DNA from: Pelagibacteraceae bacterium AG-426-I15
GTDB taxonomy: Bacteria; Pseudomonadota; Alphaproteobacteria; Pelagibacterales; Pelagibacteraceae
NCBI GenBank assembly: GCA_003213135.1
Contig: QCNT01000001.1
Location: 240,001-304,000 of the forward strand
Reading direction: 5' to 3'
DNA: 64,000 nucleotides
Made by a program: the position numbers and the translations under genes. Below the pieces are notes generated by a model that saw only the letters and a program-made list of their open reading frames with translations, had not been told where the DNA came from and did no database searches. Position 1 is the stretch's first letter, and the number at the start of each line of letters is the position of its first letter. Below, piece by piece: positions 18,904 through 28,317 of this stretch.

Positions 18904-20354
18904 TGAAAATTGGTTTTAGAGTTGATAGCTCACCTGAGATTGGAATTGGACATTTACATAGATCTATAGAATTCGCTAAAGAATTTAAAAATGCAGGTAT
19001 AAAAGTTTTTTTTTACACAGCAAACCTAAACGGGAATATAGACTATATCATTAAAGAAAAAGGATTTAGTTTAGTACAATTAAATAAAAATAAAGTAAAA
19101 CTTAAAAAACTTAGGAATAATTTTTTAAAAGCAGATGCTATAAAAACATCAAAGTTTTTAAAAAAGGATAAAATATCATTAATTATTGTTGATAATTATC
19201 TTATTAATGAAAAATGGGAGAGACATGTTTCTAAATATTGCAAATTAGCTCTTATAGACGACTTTGTTAATAGAAAAACTTTTTGCGACTATATAATTTC
19301 ATATCATTTAAGTAAAAGAAGCACAGAAAAATTTTTGGTAAAAAAAAATTGCTTAAGATTAGAAGACTCTCAATATACAATTATAAAAAAATATAATAAA
19401 AAAAAAGAATACGAAAAAAAATTGAAAAATGTACTAGTTTATTTTGGGGGTGCAGATAATCGAAACTTCACAAAGATTTTGTTTAACAAGTTTAACAGTA
19501 AATTATATAAAAAATTTCAATTCTCCTTCATATTATCATCAAAAAAATTCGCTGAAATTAAAAAAAAAAATCTATTGAATAAAAATATAAAATTTAAAAC
19601 CAAGGTTTCGAAAGATTTATATTCTGAGGCCAAAAAGAACTCGCTTGTTTTATCAAACATGGGTTTAAGTATGTATGAATTTGCACACGCAGGGAAAAAA
19701 TTAATTTTATTTCCCCAAAGCAATACACATAGAAAGATTGCTCAAAACTTAAGAGAATTTCAAATTTTTAAAATAATTTCTCATCCAAATGAATTAAATA
19801 AAAAGACCCTAATTAATGGTTTTTTAGAAAGTAAAGACGTAATTAAAAAACGCATGTCAATTTTTAATAGCCTTGGCTCAAAAGCACTTGTCAATTTCTT
19901 TTTGAAAAAATTTCAAAAATTAAGATTAGAAAAATTTAAAGAGAACGACAAATATTTTCTTCACAAACTCGTAAATGACCCAGCAGTAAGAGCCTCATCT
20001 ATAAAAAGTAAAAAAAATATAAATTTTGACGATCATTCCAAATGGCTTGAAAAGTTTAAGAAGAAAAAGAAAAATTTGTTGTTAATTTTTAAAACAGATC
20101 ATTTTAAACTAGGCCAAATTCGATTGGAGAAAAGCAAAAATTATTATAACTTAGATTATTCAATATCTAATGAATTTAGAAACAATGGTTTTGGCGCAAA
20201 AATGATTAGATTAGCAATCAAGGAGTATAAACTATCTAAAATTAGAGCTGTTGCAAAAAAAAAAAATATTTCATCAAATAAAACGTTGCAAAAGGTAGGT
20301 TTTAAAAAAATATCAAATACTAAGACTTTAAACAACTATTTATTTTCTTTATAA
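18903..20354 (+). CDS. PseG-PseH fusion: UDP-sugar hydrolase plus GNAT acetyltransferase
   Basis: Two pathway steps in one 483-residue polypeptide. Residues 1-320 are PseG: FRVDSSPEIGIGHLHRS, VDNYLINEKWE and VLSNMGLSMYEFAHAGK, the last being the nucleotide-binding loop. Residues 345-483 are a GNAT domain like PseH, with LHKLVNDPAVRASS, ISNEFRNNGFGAKMIRLAI (acetyl-CoA loop) and KTLQKVGFKKI. It would N-acetylate the 4-amino group and then release UDP. PseG and PseH are usually separate proteins, though fusions occur. With pseB, pseC, pseF and pseI it completes the known pathway. Confidence 0.82.
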   Translation: MKIGFRVDSSPEIGIGHLHRSIEFAKEFKNAGIKVFFYTANLNGNIDYIIKEKGFSLVQLNKNKVKLKKLRNNFLKADAIKTSKFLKKDKISLIIVDNYLINEKWERHVSKYCKLALIDDFVNRKTFCDYIISYHLSKRSTEKFLVKKNCLRLEDSQYTIIKKYNKKKEYEKKLKNVLVYFGGADNRNFTKILFNKFNSKLYKKFQFSFILSSKKFAEIKKKNLLNKNIKFKTKVSKDLYSEAKKNSLVLSNMGLSMYEFAHAGKKLILFPQSNTHRKIAQNLREFQIFKIISHPNELNKKTLINGFLESKDVIKKRMSIFNSLGSKALVNFFLKKFQKLRLEKFKENDKYFLHKLVNDPAVRASSIKSKKNINFDDHSKWLEKFKKKKKNLLLIFKTDHFKLGQIRLEKSKNYYNLDYSISNEFRNNGFGAKMIRLAIKEYKLSKIRAVAKKKNISSNKTLQKVGFKKISNTKTLNNYLFSL

Positions 20355-20388
20355 ATTTAATATTACAGCTAATAGTTCAATCAAAAAA

Positions 20389-22314
20389 ATGTGTGGAATA
20401 TCTGGTATAATAAGTCTTAACGGAAAACCGATCAATAATTTAGAAGAAAAAATTAAATTAATGACAAATTTGTTGCATCACCGTGGACCTGATCAACAAG
20501 GCTTTTTTATCAATGACAATAAAAACTTTGCATTAAGCAACAATAGGTTATCAATAGTTGCTCCTGAAGAAAAAATAGAATTACCTTACTCAAAAAATAA
20601 AAAAAATTATCTAAGCTTTAATGGCGAGATATATAATTTTTTATCCATAAAAAGTTCATTAGTTGAAAAAGGTTGTAAGTTTAACTCATCAACAGATACA
20701 GAGGTACTTTATGAGTTTCTTAAATATTACGATAATAAAAAATTTAACGAGTTAAATGGAATGTGGTCTTTTGCTTTTTATGATAACGAAAAAAATAATC
20801 TTATTTTGAGTAGAGATCTATTAGGTGAAAGGCAGCTTTATTATTATACAGACGAAAAGCAGCTAATATTTTCCTCAGAGGTTGAACCTATTCTCCACGT
20901 TAATGAAAAAATAAATGAAATCGAACCCTCATCAGTAATATCCTCTTGGAAGTATAATTCAAGCGGCACAAGAAAAACACTTATTAAAAATATATTCAGA
21001 ATGAGGCCTGGAACGAACCTAATTTGTTCTAATGGAAAAATAAAATTTGAGCGGTTTCAAAAAATAAATTTAGAAAAATGGTTAAACTATTTTGAAAATT
21101 CTCCACCTTTACCACAAGTTCAGAAAAAATTTGAGGAACTTTTCTCAGATGAATTAAGAATACGTATTCCAAAAGATGTAAAATTTATGACAACTATTTC
21201 AGGTGGTATAGACAGTACAATTATAGGGATTTATTTAAATAAATTAAAAATATTTTCAAAAACTTTTTTTGCAATTAGTGGAGATAAAGAGGAAAAAAAA
21301 ATTGATGGCCCCTCAGAATTAGAGAATAGCTACCATGTGGCTAAAAAACTAAATTTGAATCACAGTCACATATCTTTAAAAGATAGCGAGTCTTTTAAAG
21401 ATATTGAAACTACGGCAGCTACAGCTTTTGATGGCTGTATCTGCAGTGGAACAGACAATTTTGCTGGGTTGGCTAGACATCTTAAAAAGAATAAAAATAA
21501 AGTCATGATTATTTCTGACGGAGCCGATGAGTTCCTAGGAGGTTATAAAGTAGATATCGAAGCGCACAAATTAGACAAATTCTTAGCACCGGGTAAACCT
21601 TTTTATTTCTTAAAATTTTTTACTAAATTTAAAATTGTAAAAAAAATAATATCTTTCCTTCTAAATTTAAAAAAAAATAGGGAATTCGAATTTTCGTATG
21701 ACCCATTTTATACATCAGTTAATCATTCTGTTTGCTCTGATGCATTTATGAAAAAAATATTTAAAAACTATTCCACACTCAAATATAAAGATTATGGTAT
21801 TTTGGGAGATGAATATAATGATCTATCTAAAAAACTAGATTATTCTCAAAAGAGAGCTTTAAGTTATGCAACTAAAACTTTACCAGACATGTTTAACATG
21901 AGGCTAGATAAAGCAAGTATGAGACACTCTGTTGAGGTAAGGCTACCTTTTCAATCTATTAAAATCACTGAAATGCTCATAGCGATGCCTAGTAAATATA
22001 GGTTTAAAGATCAAAGAGGCAAATCTTTTCTTAGAATTTTAATAGAAAAATATCTTGGCAGAACAATTTCAAACTTACCGAAAAAAGGCATGGGTAATTA
22101 CTTGTGGCTTAATGAAGATATAGGGAAAGACTTAGATTTTAAAAACGAAATTAGAAATTCTAAATTTCTTGAAGGAGAGATATTTAATAAAAACGTTAAA
22201 AAGATTTTACTTCAAAAAGAAGTACATCCCTGTAATCTTTGGAATGCATTCTGTTTAACTAAAACATTCAAACGACTTGAAGAAATAAACAAACTGAAAA
22301 AAATTGTTAAATAA
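20389..22314 (+). CDS. asnB: asparagine synthase-like glutamine amidotransferase
   Basis: Class II amidotransferase: after Met removal the N-terminal Cys in MCGISGIISLNGK is the glutaminase nucleophile, and LLHHRGPDQQG and SFNGEIYNF are typical. The synthetase half has the PP-loop TISGGIDSTIIG (about residue 267) and ISDGADEFLGGY (about 378). Length 641 is normal. In surface polysaccharide clusters such homologues often amidate sugar carboxylates rather than make asparagine. Its position between the PseG-PseH fusion and pseI favours a glycan role, but free asparagine synthesis cannot be excluded. Confidence 0.82.
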   Translation: MCGISGIISLNGKPINNLEEKIKLMTNLLHHRGPDQQGFFINDNKNFALSNNRLSIVAPEEKIELPYSKNKKNYLSFNGEIYNFLSIKSSLVEKGCKFNSSTDTEVLYEFLKYYDNKKFNELNGMWSFAFYDNEKNNLILSRDLLGERQLYYYTDEKQLIFSSEVEPILHVNEKINEIEPSSVISSWKYNSSGTRKTLIKNIFRMRPGTNLICSNGKIKFERFQKINLEKWLNYFENSPPLPQVQKKFEELFSDELRIRIPKDVKFMTTISGGIDSTIIGIYLNKLKIFSKTFFAISGDKEEKKIDGPSELENSYHVAKKLNLNHSHISLKDSESFKDIETTAATAFDGCICSGTDNFAGLARHLKKNKNKVMIISDGADEFLGGYKVDIEAHKLDKFLAPGKPFYFLKFFTKFKIVKKIISFLLNLKKNREFEFSYDPFYTSVNHSVCSDAFMKKIFKNYSTLKYKDYGILGDEYNDLSKKLDYSQKRALSYATKTLPDMFNMRLDKASMRHSVEVRLPFQSIKITEMLIAMPSKYRFKDQRGKSFLRILIEKYLGRTISNLPKKGMGNYLWLNEDIGKDLDFKNEIRNSKFLEGEIFNKNVKKILLQKEVHPCNLWNAFCLTKTFKRLEEINKLKKIVK

Positions 22315-22335
22315 TTTATAATTTAAATATTTTAT

Positions 22336-23373
22336 ATGTCTCGAATCAATAAATTAAACTTTAAAATAGGTAACAAAACTATAAACAAGTCGAGCAAAAC
22401 TTTTTTAATAAGTGAAATTGGAATTAATCACGAAGGAAGCTTTCTTAAGTGTATTAAAATGATAGAAGAGTCCAAGAAAGCCGGTGCTGACGCTGTGAAA
22501 CTTCAAACAGTAAAAGCTGAAAATAACTATTTACGAAGCACAAAATCTTTTAAAGAATTTAAAAAAACAGATTTTTCAGATGAAGAACTTTTTAAAATAG
22601 TAAACTTTTCGAAAAAGAATAAATTGATTTTCTTATCTACCCCTGGGACTTTTAATGAAGTTGACCAATTAATAAATTTAAAAGTTGATGGAATTAAAAT
22701 ATCCTCTGGATCAATGACAAATTACCCACTTATTTCTTACGCAGCCAAAAAAACTAAATCGATTATCATATCTACCGGTATGGGCTATAATGACGAAATT
22801 AGGCAGGCAATTCTGGCTTGTAAATCAAATCAAAATATTGCAATTTTGAAGTGCACTTCTTTATATCCTCCCCGTGATAAAGAATTGAATCTTAGATCGA
22901 TCCAAGAATTTCAAAAAAAATTTAAGTATATAATAGGATACTCTGATCATAAAAAAGATTACCTATCCTGCCTTCTTGCAGTTTCTAATGGTGCAAAAAT
23001 TATAGAAAAACATTTTACTTTAGATCCAAAAAAAAAAGGTAAAGATCACCATATTTCGCTCAATCCAAAAGAATTTAAAAAAATGGCAGAGGATATTAAA
23101 AGAACAGAAAATATGCTTGGTGATTTTGAAATTCGACCAACTAAAAGAGAGATTAAAAACAGAAATTTATTTCATAGGTGTTTAGTCACAACAAAAAATA
23201 TTCTTAAGGGAGAGAAATTTACATTGGATAATATCAGTTTGAAAAGAGTAAATAATAAATCAAATTCTAAAATTGAACCAAAAAATCTTTCAAAAATACT
23301 AGCTAAAAAATCTAATAGAAATATTTCGAAAGATACTCAATTATTAAAACAATTCATTAATTGGAAAAATTAA
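22336..23373 (+). CDS. pseI: pseudaminic acid synthase, PseI
   Basis: PEP-dependent condensing enzyme of the NeuB family, 345 residues. The barrel starts SEIGINHEGSF and has VKLQTVKAE (about residue 55), ILKCTSLYPP (about 173), GYSDHK and IEKHFTLDPKKKGKDHHIS, with both metal-binding His residues. The SAF domain runs from about residue 285 with RCLVTTKNILKGE. It is more canonical than the NeuB-like copy at 706. The cluster before it supplies the substrate, so this is the probable CMP-pseudaminic acid route. Confidence 0.87.
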   Translation: MSRINKLNFKIGNKTINKSSKTFLISEIGINHEGSFLKCIKMIEESKKAGADAVKLQTVKAENNYLRSTKSFKEFKKTDFSDEELFKIVNFSKKNKLIFLSTPGTFNEVDQLINLKVDGIKISSGSMTNYPLISYAAKKTKSIIISTGMGYNDEIRQAILACKSNQNIAILKCTSLYPPRDKELNLRSIQEFQKKFKYIIGYSDHKKDYLSCLLAVSNGAKIIEKHFTLDPKKKGKDHHISLNPKEFKKMAEDIKRTENMLGDFEIRPTKREIKNRNLFHRCLVTTKNILKGEKFTLDNISLKRVNNKSNSKIEPKNLSKILAKKSNRNISKDTQLLKQFINWKN

Positions 23374-23387
23374 TACATTAAAAAAAA

Positions 23388-24383
23388 GTGAGAATATTAT
23401 TAACTTCAGCGGGAGGAGAATTAATGCCTGTCTTAGCTAAATATCTTAAGAATGATATTTATTTAAAAAAACCTTTATTATATGGAGTTGATCAAAGAAA
23501 AATAAAAAAATCAAAATATTTTGAAAAAATTTATTTATTAAGTTCGAAAAATAGATCATCCTTTAAAAAAAAAATTCTCAAAATTTGCCAAAATAATAAA
23601 ATAAATTTAATTATTCCATTTTCTGATGAAGAAGCAAGAATTTTCTCGCATCAAAAAAATTTTTTTCTAAAAAAAAAAATTAAAATCATGGTTAATGACT
23701 CGAAGGAAGTTGAATTAATTTCCAATAAATTCAAAACCTACGAATTACTTAGAAAAAATAAAATTAGAATACCAGAATACTATTTATCTAAGAATATGAA
23801 ATCGCTAGAAAAAAATATACAAAAATTCAAAGATAAAAAAAATAATTTTGTAATTAAACCATTAAACTCTAGAGGAGGCAGGGGAATTATAATCTGTTCA
23901 TACAACGCAATGAATAATAATAAGTATAAACCTAAAAGGATAAAATTAGTCAATTATAATACTTTAAAATTAAAAAAATCAATCTTTAAATTTGGTGATG
24001 TTTTAGTAATGGAACAACTTATGCCTCCAGGTTATGATATTGATTGTTATGTGCAAAATAAAAAAATTTTTAACATTTTTAGGAAAAGAGTTAATCCATA
24101 CGGTATTCCTTATAAGGGAAATATTTTCGTTAAACCCAAGAAAAATTTCAATTTAAAAAAGATAATAAAAGTTTTAAAACTCAAGAGTCTTTTTGATTTA
24201 GATTTTTTTACTAATCAAAGAGGATATCCTGTACTGCTTGAAGCAAACCCCAGACCTAGCGGAAGTATTACGTTATGTAATAAGATTAAAATTCCATTTT
24301 TATCTTTTGCAATATCAAAATTCATGAATATTTATTACCCTAGCTTAAAACTCTCTATAAATTCAAAAAAAATAATTAAATAA
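23388..24383 (+). CDS. ATP-grasp family ligase of unknown substrate
   Basis: A 331-residue protein with carbamoyl-phosphate-synthase-like ATP-grasp architecture: an N-terminal pre-ATP domain (LLTSAGGELMPVL, IIPFSDEEA), ATP-binding segment VIKPLNSRGGRGII (about residue 160), and LEANPRPSG near 285 with the metal-binding Glu-x-Asn. The start is GTG at 23388. Such ligases join a carboxylate to an amine; in nonulosonic acid clusters they may attach an amino acid or similar group to a sugar. It follows pseI by 14 bases. The substrate is unknown. Confidence 0.75.
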   Translation: MRILLTSAGGELMPVLAKYLKNDIYLKKPLLYGVDQRKIKKSKYFEKIYLLSSKNRSSFKKKILKICQNNKINLIIPFSDEEARIFSHQKNFFLKKKIKIMVNDSKEVELISNKFKTYELLRKNKIRIPEYYLSKNMKSLEKNIQKFKDKKNNFVIKPLNSRGGRGIIICSYNAMNNNKYKPKRIKLVNYNTLKLKKSIFKFGDVLVMEQLMPPGYDIDCYVQNKKIFNIFRKRVNPYGIPYKGNIFVKPKKNFNLKKIIKVLKLKSLFDLDFFTNQRGYPVLLEANPRPSGSITLCNKIKIPFLSFAISKFMNIYYPSLKLSINSKKIIK

Positions 24384-24395
24384 ATTAAATATATA

Positions 24396-26075
24396 ATGAT
24401 TGATATAAGGAAAATGGACATTTGGTATAGCGAGAATATCGATAATTTTGATCGATATAACCAAAAAAAAGTAGAAAATATTTTTACAAAAAATCAAGAA
24501 AAAATTAATAGAATAAAAATTTTAAATTTTACTAAAAAAGAAATAAGAAAAATATTTCCTAAATTAAATAAAATTCATAAAACTAATTTCAGCGAAGCTT
24601 TTTGGCAAAAAGTTCTTTTTCCCTGGTTCTTTTATGTGGCTGATAGTATTTTTATAAATTATCAAATTTTTGAAAAAATTTTTAAAAAAGATAAAAAGTT
24701 CATAACATATCAGATAAATACTAAAGATATGATAAGCCGACAGGCGATAAAAATCGATCTTGAGGCTTATCATATTATGTTAGCTAGTGAGTATATCAAA
24801 TTTAAAAAATATGATTTTACCTCAAAAAAATTTAAAATAAATCCTCTAGTAAAAAATAGAAAAAATTTTATGAAAAATAAACATAAGTCAACTTTTTTAA
24901 AGTCTTTTCTTTCATTTATTTCGAAAAAAATTTATAATTTATTTCCTCCAAAATTTTTTATTATAGATTTGGGTTTACCATTTAAAGATGTTATTTTTTT
25001 AAATTTAAAATTAAAACAATTCCCTTTTTATTGGATTTTTAGCAAATATAAAAAAAATGAGTTTAACAATAATTTAAGGAGAGAAATATTTAAAAATAAT
25101 GAAAAAAATCAGTTTAACAAATATTTTAATCATATTGTTGCAAAAATTTTTCCAAAAATTTTCTTAGAAGATTTTAGTGAAGTTATGGCAATTTATAAAA
25201 AAGAATTTAAATTAAAACCAAAATATTTACTTACTCAAAATCTTTACGAGCCAGAAGAAAAAATAATTTATCTAGCATTGATGCAAATGAAAAAAACAAA
25301 ATTGTTTCTTTTTCAACACGGAGGTCTGTATGGAACTCACCTTTTTGCCATTGGAGAATTAAATGAAATGAGAATTGCTGACAAATTTTTTTCCTGGGGT
25401 TGGAAAAAAAATAAGAAAACCCATCCGTTTTATTCTCTTCCATTTAGCTATACCTCTAAAAATTTAAAAACAGATAATCATAATAATAAAATATTATTAT
25501 GTTTAATTTTGAACCCAAGATTTCTAAATGTTTCAGGCGATATTCAAAGAAATAATATTGAGAGGTTAAAACAAAATGAATCCATTAAAAAATTTACAGA
25601 AGCAGTTAAGTTTAAATATGCAAAAAACATGACTATTAGATATTTAGAAAGAGCAGAAAGTTCAGGCTCTCATTTAGATAAAAAAATTTTTCGTAAGGTA
25701 ACAAAATTTGATGGAGCACAAGAAAGCTTATTTAAAGTTATTAATAATTATAGATTGACAATTCATTTTAGTATTAATACTTCTGGACTTGAGACCTTGA
25801 GTTTCGGAAAACCAACTTTATTTCTCATAGACAAAAAAAGTGAATTATTTCAAAAATCATTTTATCCAATTTTAGATAAAATGATTAAACATGAAATCGT
25901 ACATTTAAATTATAGATCTTTAGCTAATTTTTTAAATAAAAATTTTGAAAATATTGAGGATTGGTGGAATTCCAAAAAAATTGAAAAAATAAGATCACAA
26001 GTTTTGAATAGGTATGCAAGAACCACTGATCAATACGACAAAAAAATTTTAAATAGCCTCTCAAAATTTAGTTGA
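24396..26075 (+). CDS. LIC12162-like putative glycosyltransferase
   Basis: A 559-residue protein with the family-type segment LNKIHKTNFSEAFWQKVLFPWFFYV (given here in abbreviated sense, residues about 61-85, keyed by N-H and W-x3-L-x-P-W), as in LIC12162-type transferases of surface polysaccharide clusters. The C-terminal part has FQHGGLYG (about residue 305) and HFSINTSGLETLSFGKPT (about 455), reminiscent of capsule transferase nucleotide-binding loops. It may transfer the CMP-nonulosonic acid made upstream. No biochemical role is established for this type to my knowledge. Its stop overlaps the start of the next gene. Confidence 0.55.
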   Translation: MIDIRKMDIWYSENIDNFDRYNQKKVENIFTKNQEKINRIKILNFTKKEIRKIFPKLNKIHKTNFSEAFWQKVLFPWFFYVADSIFINYQIFEKIFKKDKKFITYQINTKDMISRQAIKIDLEAYHIMLASEYIKFKKYDFTSKKFKINPLVKNRKNFMKNKHKSTFLKSFLSFISKKIYNLFPPKFFIIDLGLPFKDVIFLNLKLKQFPFYWIFSKYKKNEFNNNLRREIFKNNEKNQFNKYFNHIVAKIFPKIFLEDFSEVMAIYKKEFKLKPKYLLTQNLYEPEEKIIYLALMQMKKTKLFLFQHGGLYGTHLFAIGELNEMRIADKFFSWGWKKNKKTHPFYSLPFSYTSKNLKTDNHNNKILLCLILNPRFLNVSGDIQRNNIERLKQNESIKKFTEAVKFKYAKNMTIRYLERAESSGSHLDKKIFRKVTKFDGAQESLFKVINNYRLTIHFSINTSGLETLSFGKPTLFLIDKKSELFQKSFYPILDKMIKHEIVHLNYRSLANFLNKNFENIEDWWNSKKIEKIRSQVLNRYARTTDQYDKKILNSLSKFS

Positions 26076-26719
26076 TATCTATGATAAGAATTAAAAAAAT
26101 TAAATTTCTAGGAAAGAATTTTTCTGACGATCTCTCAAGATATTTTTTAAGATTCTTTTTTAAAAATAAAATAAATAAAATCATTTTAACGGGAGGTACT
26201 TCAGCCCCACCTATTTATGTAAAGTTAATGAAAAAAATTAAAAAATTGAGTTTTAAATCCCACATATATCTATCAGACGAAAGACTAGTTGGTTTGAAAA
26301 GTAAAAAACTGAATGCAAATTTATTTAAGAACTATGAAAATAATTACACTAAATTTTCACCGATCTTATTAAGAGGAAAAAGCTATAACTATTCTGTATC
26401 AAGATACAATGAAATTTTACCAAAATTTCCCTCTTTTATACTTTTATCAATGGGTAGTGACGGACACATTGCATCTATTTTTCCTCAATCTAAAGCACTA
26501 AAATCAAAAAAAAAAGTTGTTCTAGATAGAAAGGTTTATAATTCATTTAAAAGAGTAAGCATTACTATGAATTATTTAAAAAATAAAAGAAATATTTTCA
26601 TACTTTGTAAGATTAAAAGGTTAAATATTTTTAATAATTTAATAAAAAAAAAAAATTCAGTTTTAAATTTCCTATTAAAAATAAATCCCAATTTTAAATT
26701 ATTAATAATAAGGAATTAA
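26072..26719 (+). CDS. 6-phosphogluconolactonase/NagB-fold protein
   Basis: A 215-residue relative of 6-phosphogluconolactonase and glucosamine-6-phosphate isomerase. TGGTSAPPIY (about residue 38) is the phosphate loop, LSDERLV (about 68) and LSMGSDGHIASIFP (about 128-141) are the catalytic signatures. The second half is short and Lys-rich. It lies between a surface carbohydrate transferase and an epimerase rather than with zwf or edd, so it may act on a glycan precursor. It overlaps the gene before it by 4 bases. Confidence 0.72.
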   Translation: MISMIRIKKIKFLGKNFSDDLSRYFLRFFFKNKINKIILTGGTSAPPIYVKLMKKIKKLSFKSHIYLSDERLVGLKSKKLNANLFKNYENNYTKFSPILLRGKSYNYSVSRYNEILPKFPSFILLSMGSDGHIASIFPQSKALKSKKKVVLDRKVYNSFKRVSITMNYLKNKRNIFILCKIKRLNIFNNLIKKKNSVLNFLLKINPNFKLLIIRN

Positions 26720-26724
26720 AAATT

Positions 26725-27597
26725 ATGAATTGTCTCGTTACAGGAGGAAGTGGTTTTTTAGGCTCACATGTTGCTGATGAACTATTAAAAAAAGGTCATC
26801 AAGTTTTAATATTTGATAAACAAAAGCCTAAATGGTTATCTAAAAAAAATAAAAAAATAATTATAGGAGATATTAAAAATATTAGATCAATTGAAAAAAT
26901 TTTCAAAAAAAAAATTGATATAGTATTTCATTTTGCAGCTCTAGCTGACTTAAATCAAGCAATGTCAAAACCACATGATACAGTCAATTATAATATTCTT
27001 GGGACAGTAAACCTTTTAGAGCTGTGTAAAAAATATAAGGTAAAAAGATTCGTATTTGCAAGTTCTATTTATGTTAACAGTAAACAAGGAGGTTTCTACC
27101 GAAGTAGTAAAAGAGCGGCAGAAGACTATGTTGAAGAATATAATCAAAGATATAACCTTAATTTTACAATTTTGAGATTCGGATCACTTTATGGTGAAAG
27201 ATCTGATAGAAATAATGGTGTTAGAAAAATCATTGAGTCTGGAATCGGTTCAAATTTTATTAAATACTATGGAAACCCCAGATCTGTTAGAAAATATATT
27301 TATGTTAAAGATGCAGCAAGAGCTTGTGTTGAAGTAATAAAACCAAAATATAAAAATAAACACTTAACTATTACAGGAAAAAAAACAATTTCTATTAAAA
27401 ACCTTCTTAAAATGATAATTAATATTTATGGAGGTAAAAGAAAAATTAAGTTTTATCCCAAAAAGGCACTTGGGCATTATATTAAGAGCCCTTTTAGTTA
27501 CAAATTTAAAAAAGGAATAAATTATATTACAAAAAATCAAATTAAATTTGAAACAGGGCTTAAGAAAGTTTTTTTAGATATAAATAAAAATTATTAA
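26725..27597 (+). CDS. NAD-dependent sugar epimerase/dehydratase
   Basis: Extended SDR of 290 residues: GGSGFLGSHVADELL at 7-21, FHFAALADLNQAM near 73, SSIYVNSKQGGFYRSSKRAAE (about 113-133, the catalytic Tyr in YRSSK), and RFGSLYGERS. The family includes UDP-sugar 4-epimerases and related enzymes. It is followed without a gap by a cytidylyltransferase, suggesting that its sugar is later CMP-activated. The precise reaction is not predictable from sequence. Confidence 0.78.
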   Translation: MNCLVTGGSGFLGSHVADELLKKGHQVLIFDKQKPKWLSKKNKKIIIGDIKNIRSIEKIFKKKIDIVFHFAALADLNQAMSKPHDTVNYNILGTVNLLELCKKYKVKRFVFASSIYVNSKQGGFYRSSKRAAEDYVEEYNQRYNLNFTILRFGSLYGERSDRNNGVRKIIESGIGSNFIKYYGNPRSVRKYIYVKDAARACVEVIKPKYKNKHLTITGKKTISIKNLLKMIINIYGGKRKIKFYPKKALGHYIKSPFSYKFKKGINYITKNQIKFETGLKKVFLDINKNY

Positions 27598-28314
27598 ATG
27601 ATTTACGCAATAATGATAGGAAGAAAAGGAAGCAGAGGGTTCCCAGGCAAAAATCTAAAAAAAATAAATGGAAAAAGATTGTGTGAGTATCCACTTATTG
27701 CAGCAAATAAATCGAGTTTAATTAAAGGTATTTTCGTTTCTACTGATTGTCCAAAAATAAAACAAATCTCAAAAAAATATAAGGCAACTGTTCTTGATAG
27801 ACCAAAAAGATTGTCTTCATCTAAAGCATTGGGCGACCATGTTTTCGAAAATGCTTACTTTCAAGTTAAAAAAAAAGTTAAAAATATTAAATATCTAATT
27901 TTGTTATTTGCAAACGCACCTCTAGTAAATGAAAATATGATTAATGAGGGTATTAAAATTTTGAATAAAAATAAAAAATTTGACTCAGCTGTTTCTACGT
28001 CTATTTATAATATGTGGAGTCCCTTAAGAGCTAGAAAATTAGATAAGAACGGGTGTTTAAAACCTTTTGTAAAATTTAATTATTTTGGTGATCCTAAAAA
28101 ATTAAATTGTGATAGAGATTCTCAAGGTGATGTTTATTTTGCTGATATGTCTCTTTCTGTTGTAAGACCAAAGTGCTTAGAAAATTTAAGTTCAGGGTTG
28201 TTACCCCAAAAATGGATGGGAAAAAACATTGCACCAATTAAAACTTGGGGTGGTTTTGACATAGATTATGAATGGCAAATGCCTTTATTAAAATATAGAT
28301 TAAAATTTAAATAA
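27598..28314 (+). CDS. acylneuraminate-type cytidylyltransferase
   Basis: NeuA/KdsB-like nucleotidyltransferase, 238 residues. It opens with MIGRKGSRGFPGKNLKKING, the basic CTP-binding loop, then FANAPLV (about residue 102), and WGGFDIDYEW near the C-terminus, where NeuA enzymes have their conserved D-x-D-x-E/W. It is the third CMP-sugar activating gene in the window besides those at 6422 and 16403, so at least three different activated acids may be made. Starts directly after the epimerase stop. Confidence 0.78.
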   Translation: MIYAIMIGRKGSRGFPGKNLKKINGKRLCEYPLIAANKSSLIKGIFVSTDCPKIKQISKKYKATVLDRPKRLSSSKALGDHVFENAYFQVKKKVKNIKYLILLFANAPLVNENMINEGIKILNKNKKFDSAVSTSIYNMWSPLRARKLDKNGCLKPFVKFNYFGDPKKLNCDRDSQGDVYFADMSLSVVRPKCLENLSSGLLPQKWMGKNIAPIKTWGGFDIDYEWQMPLLKYRLKFK

Positions 28315-28317
28315 CTT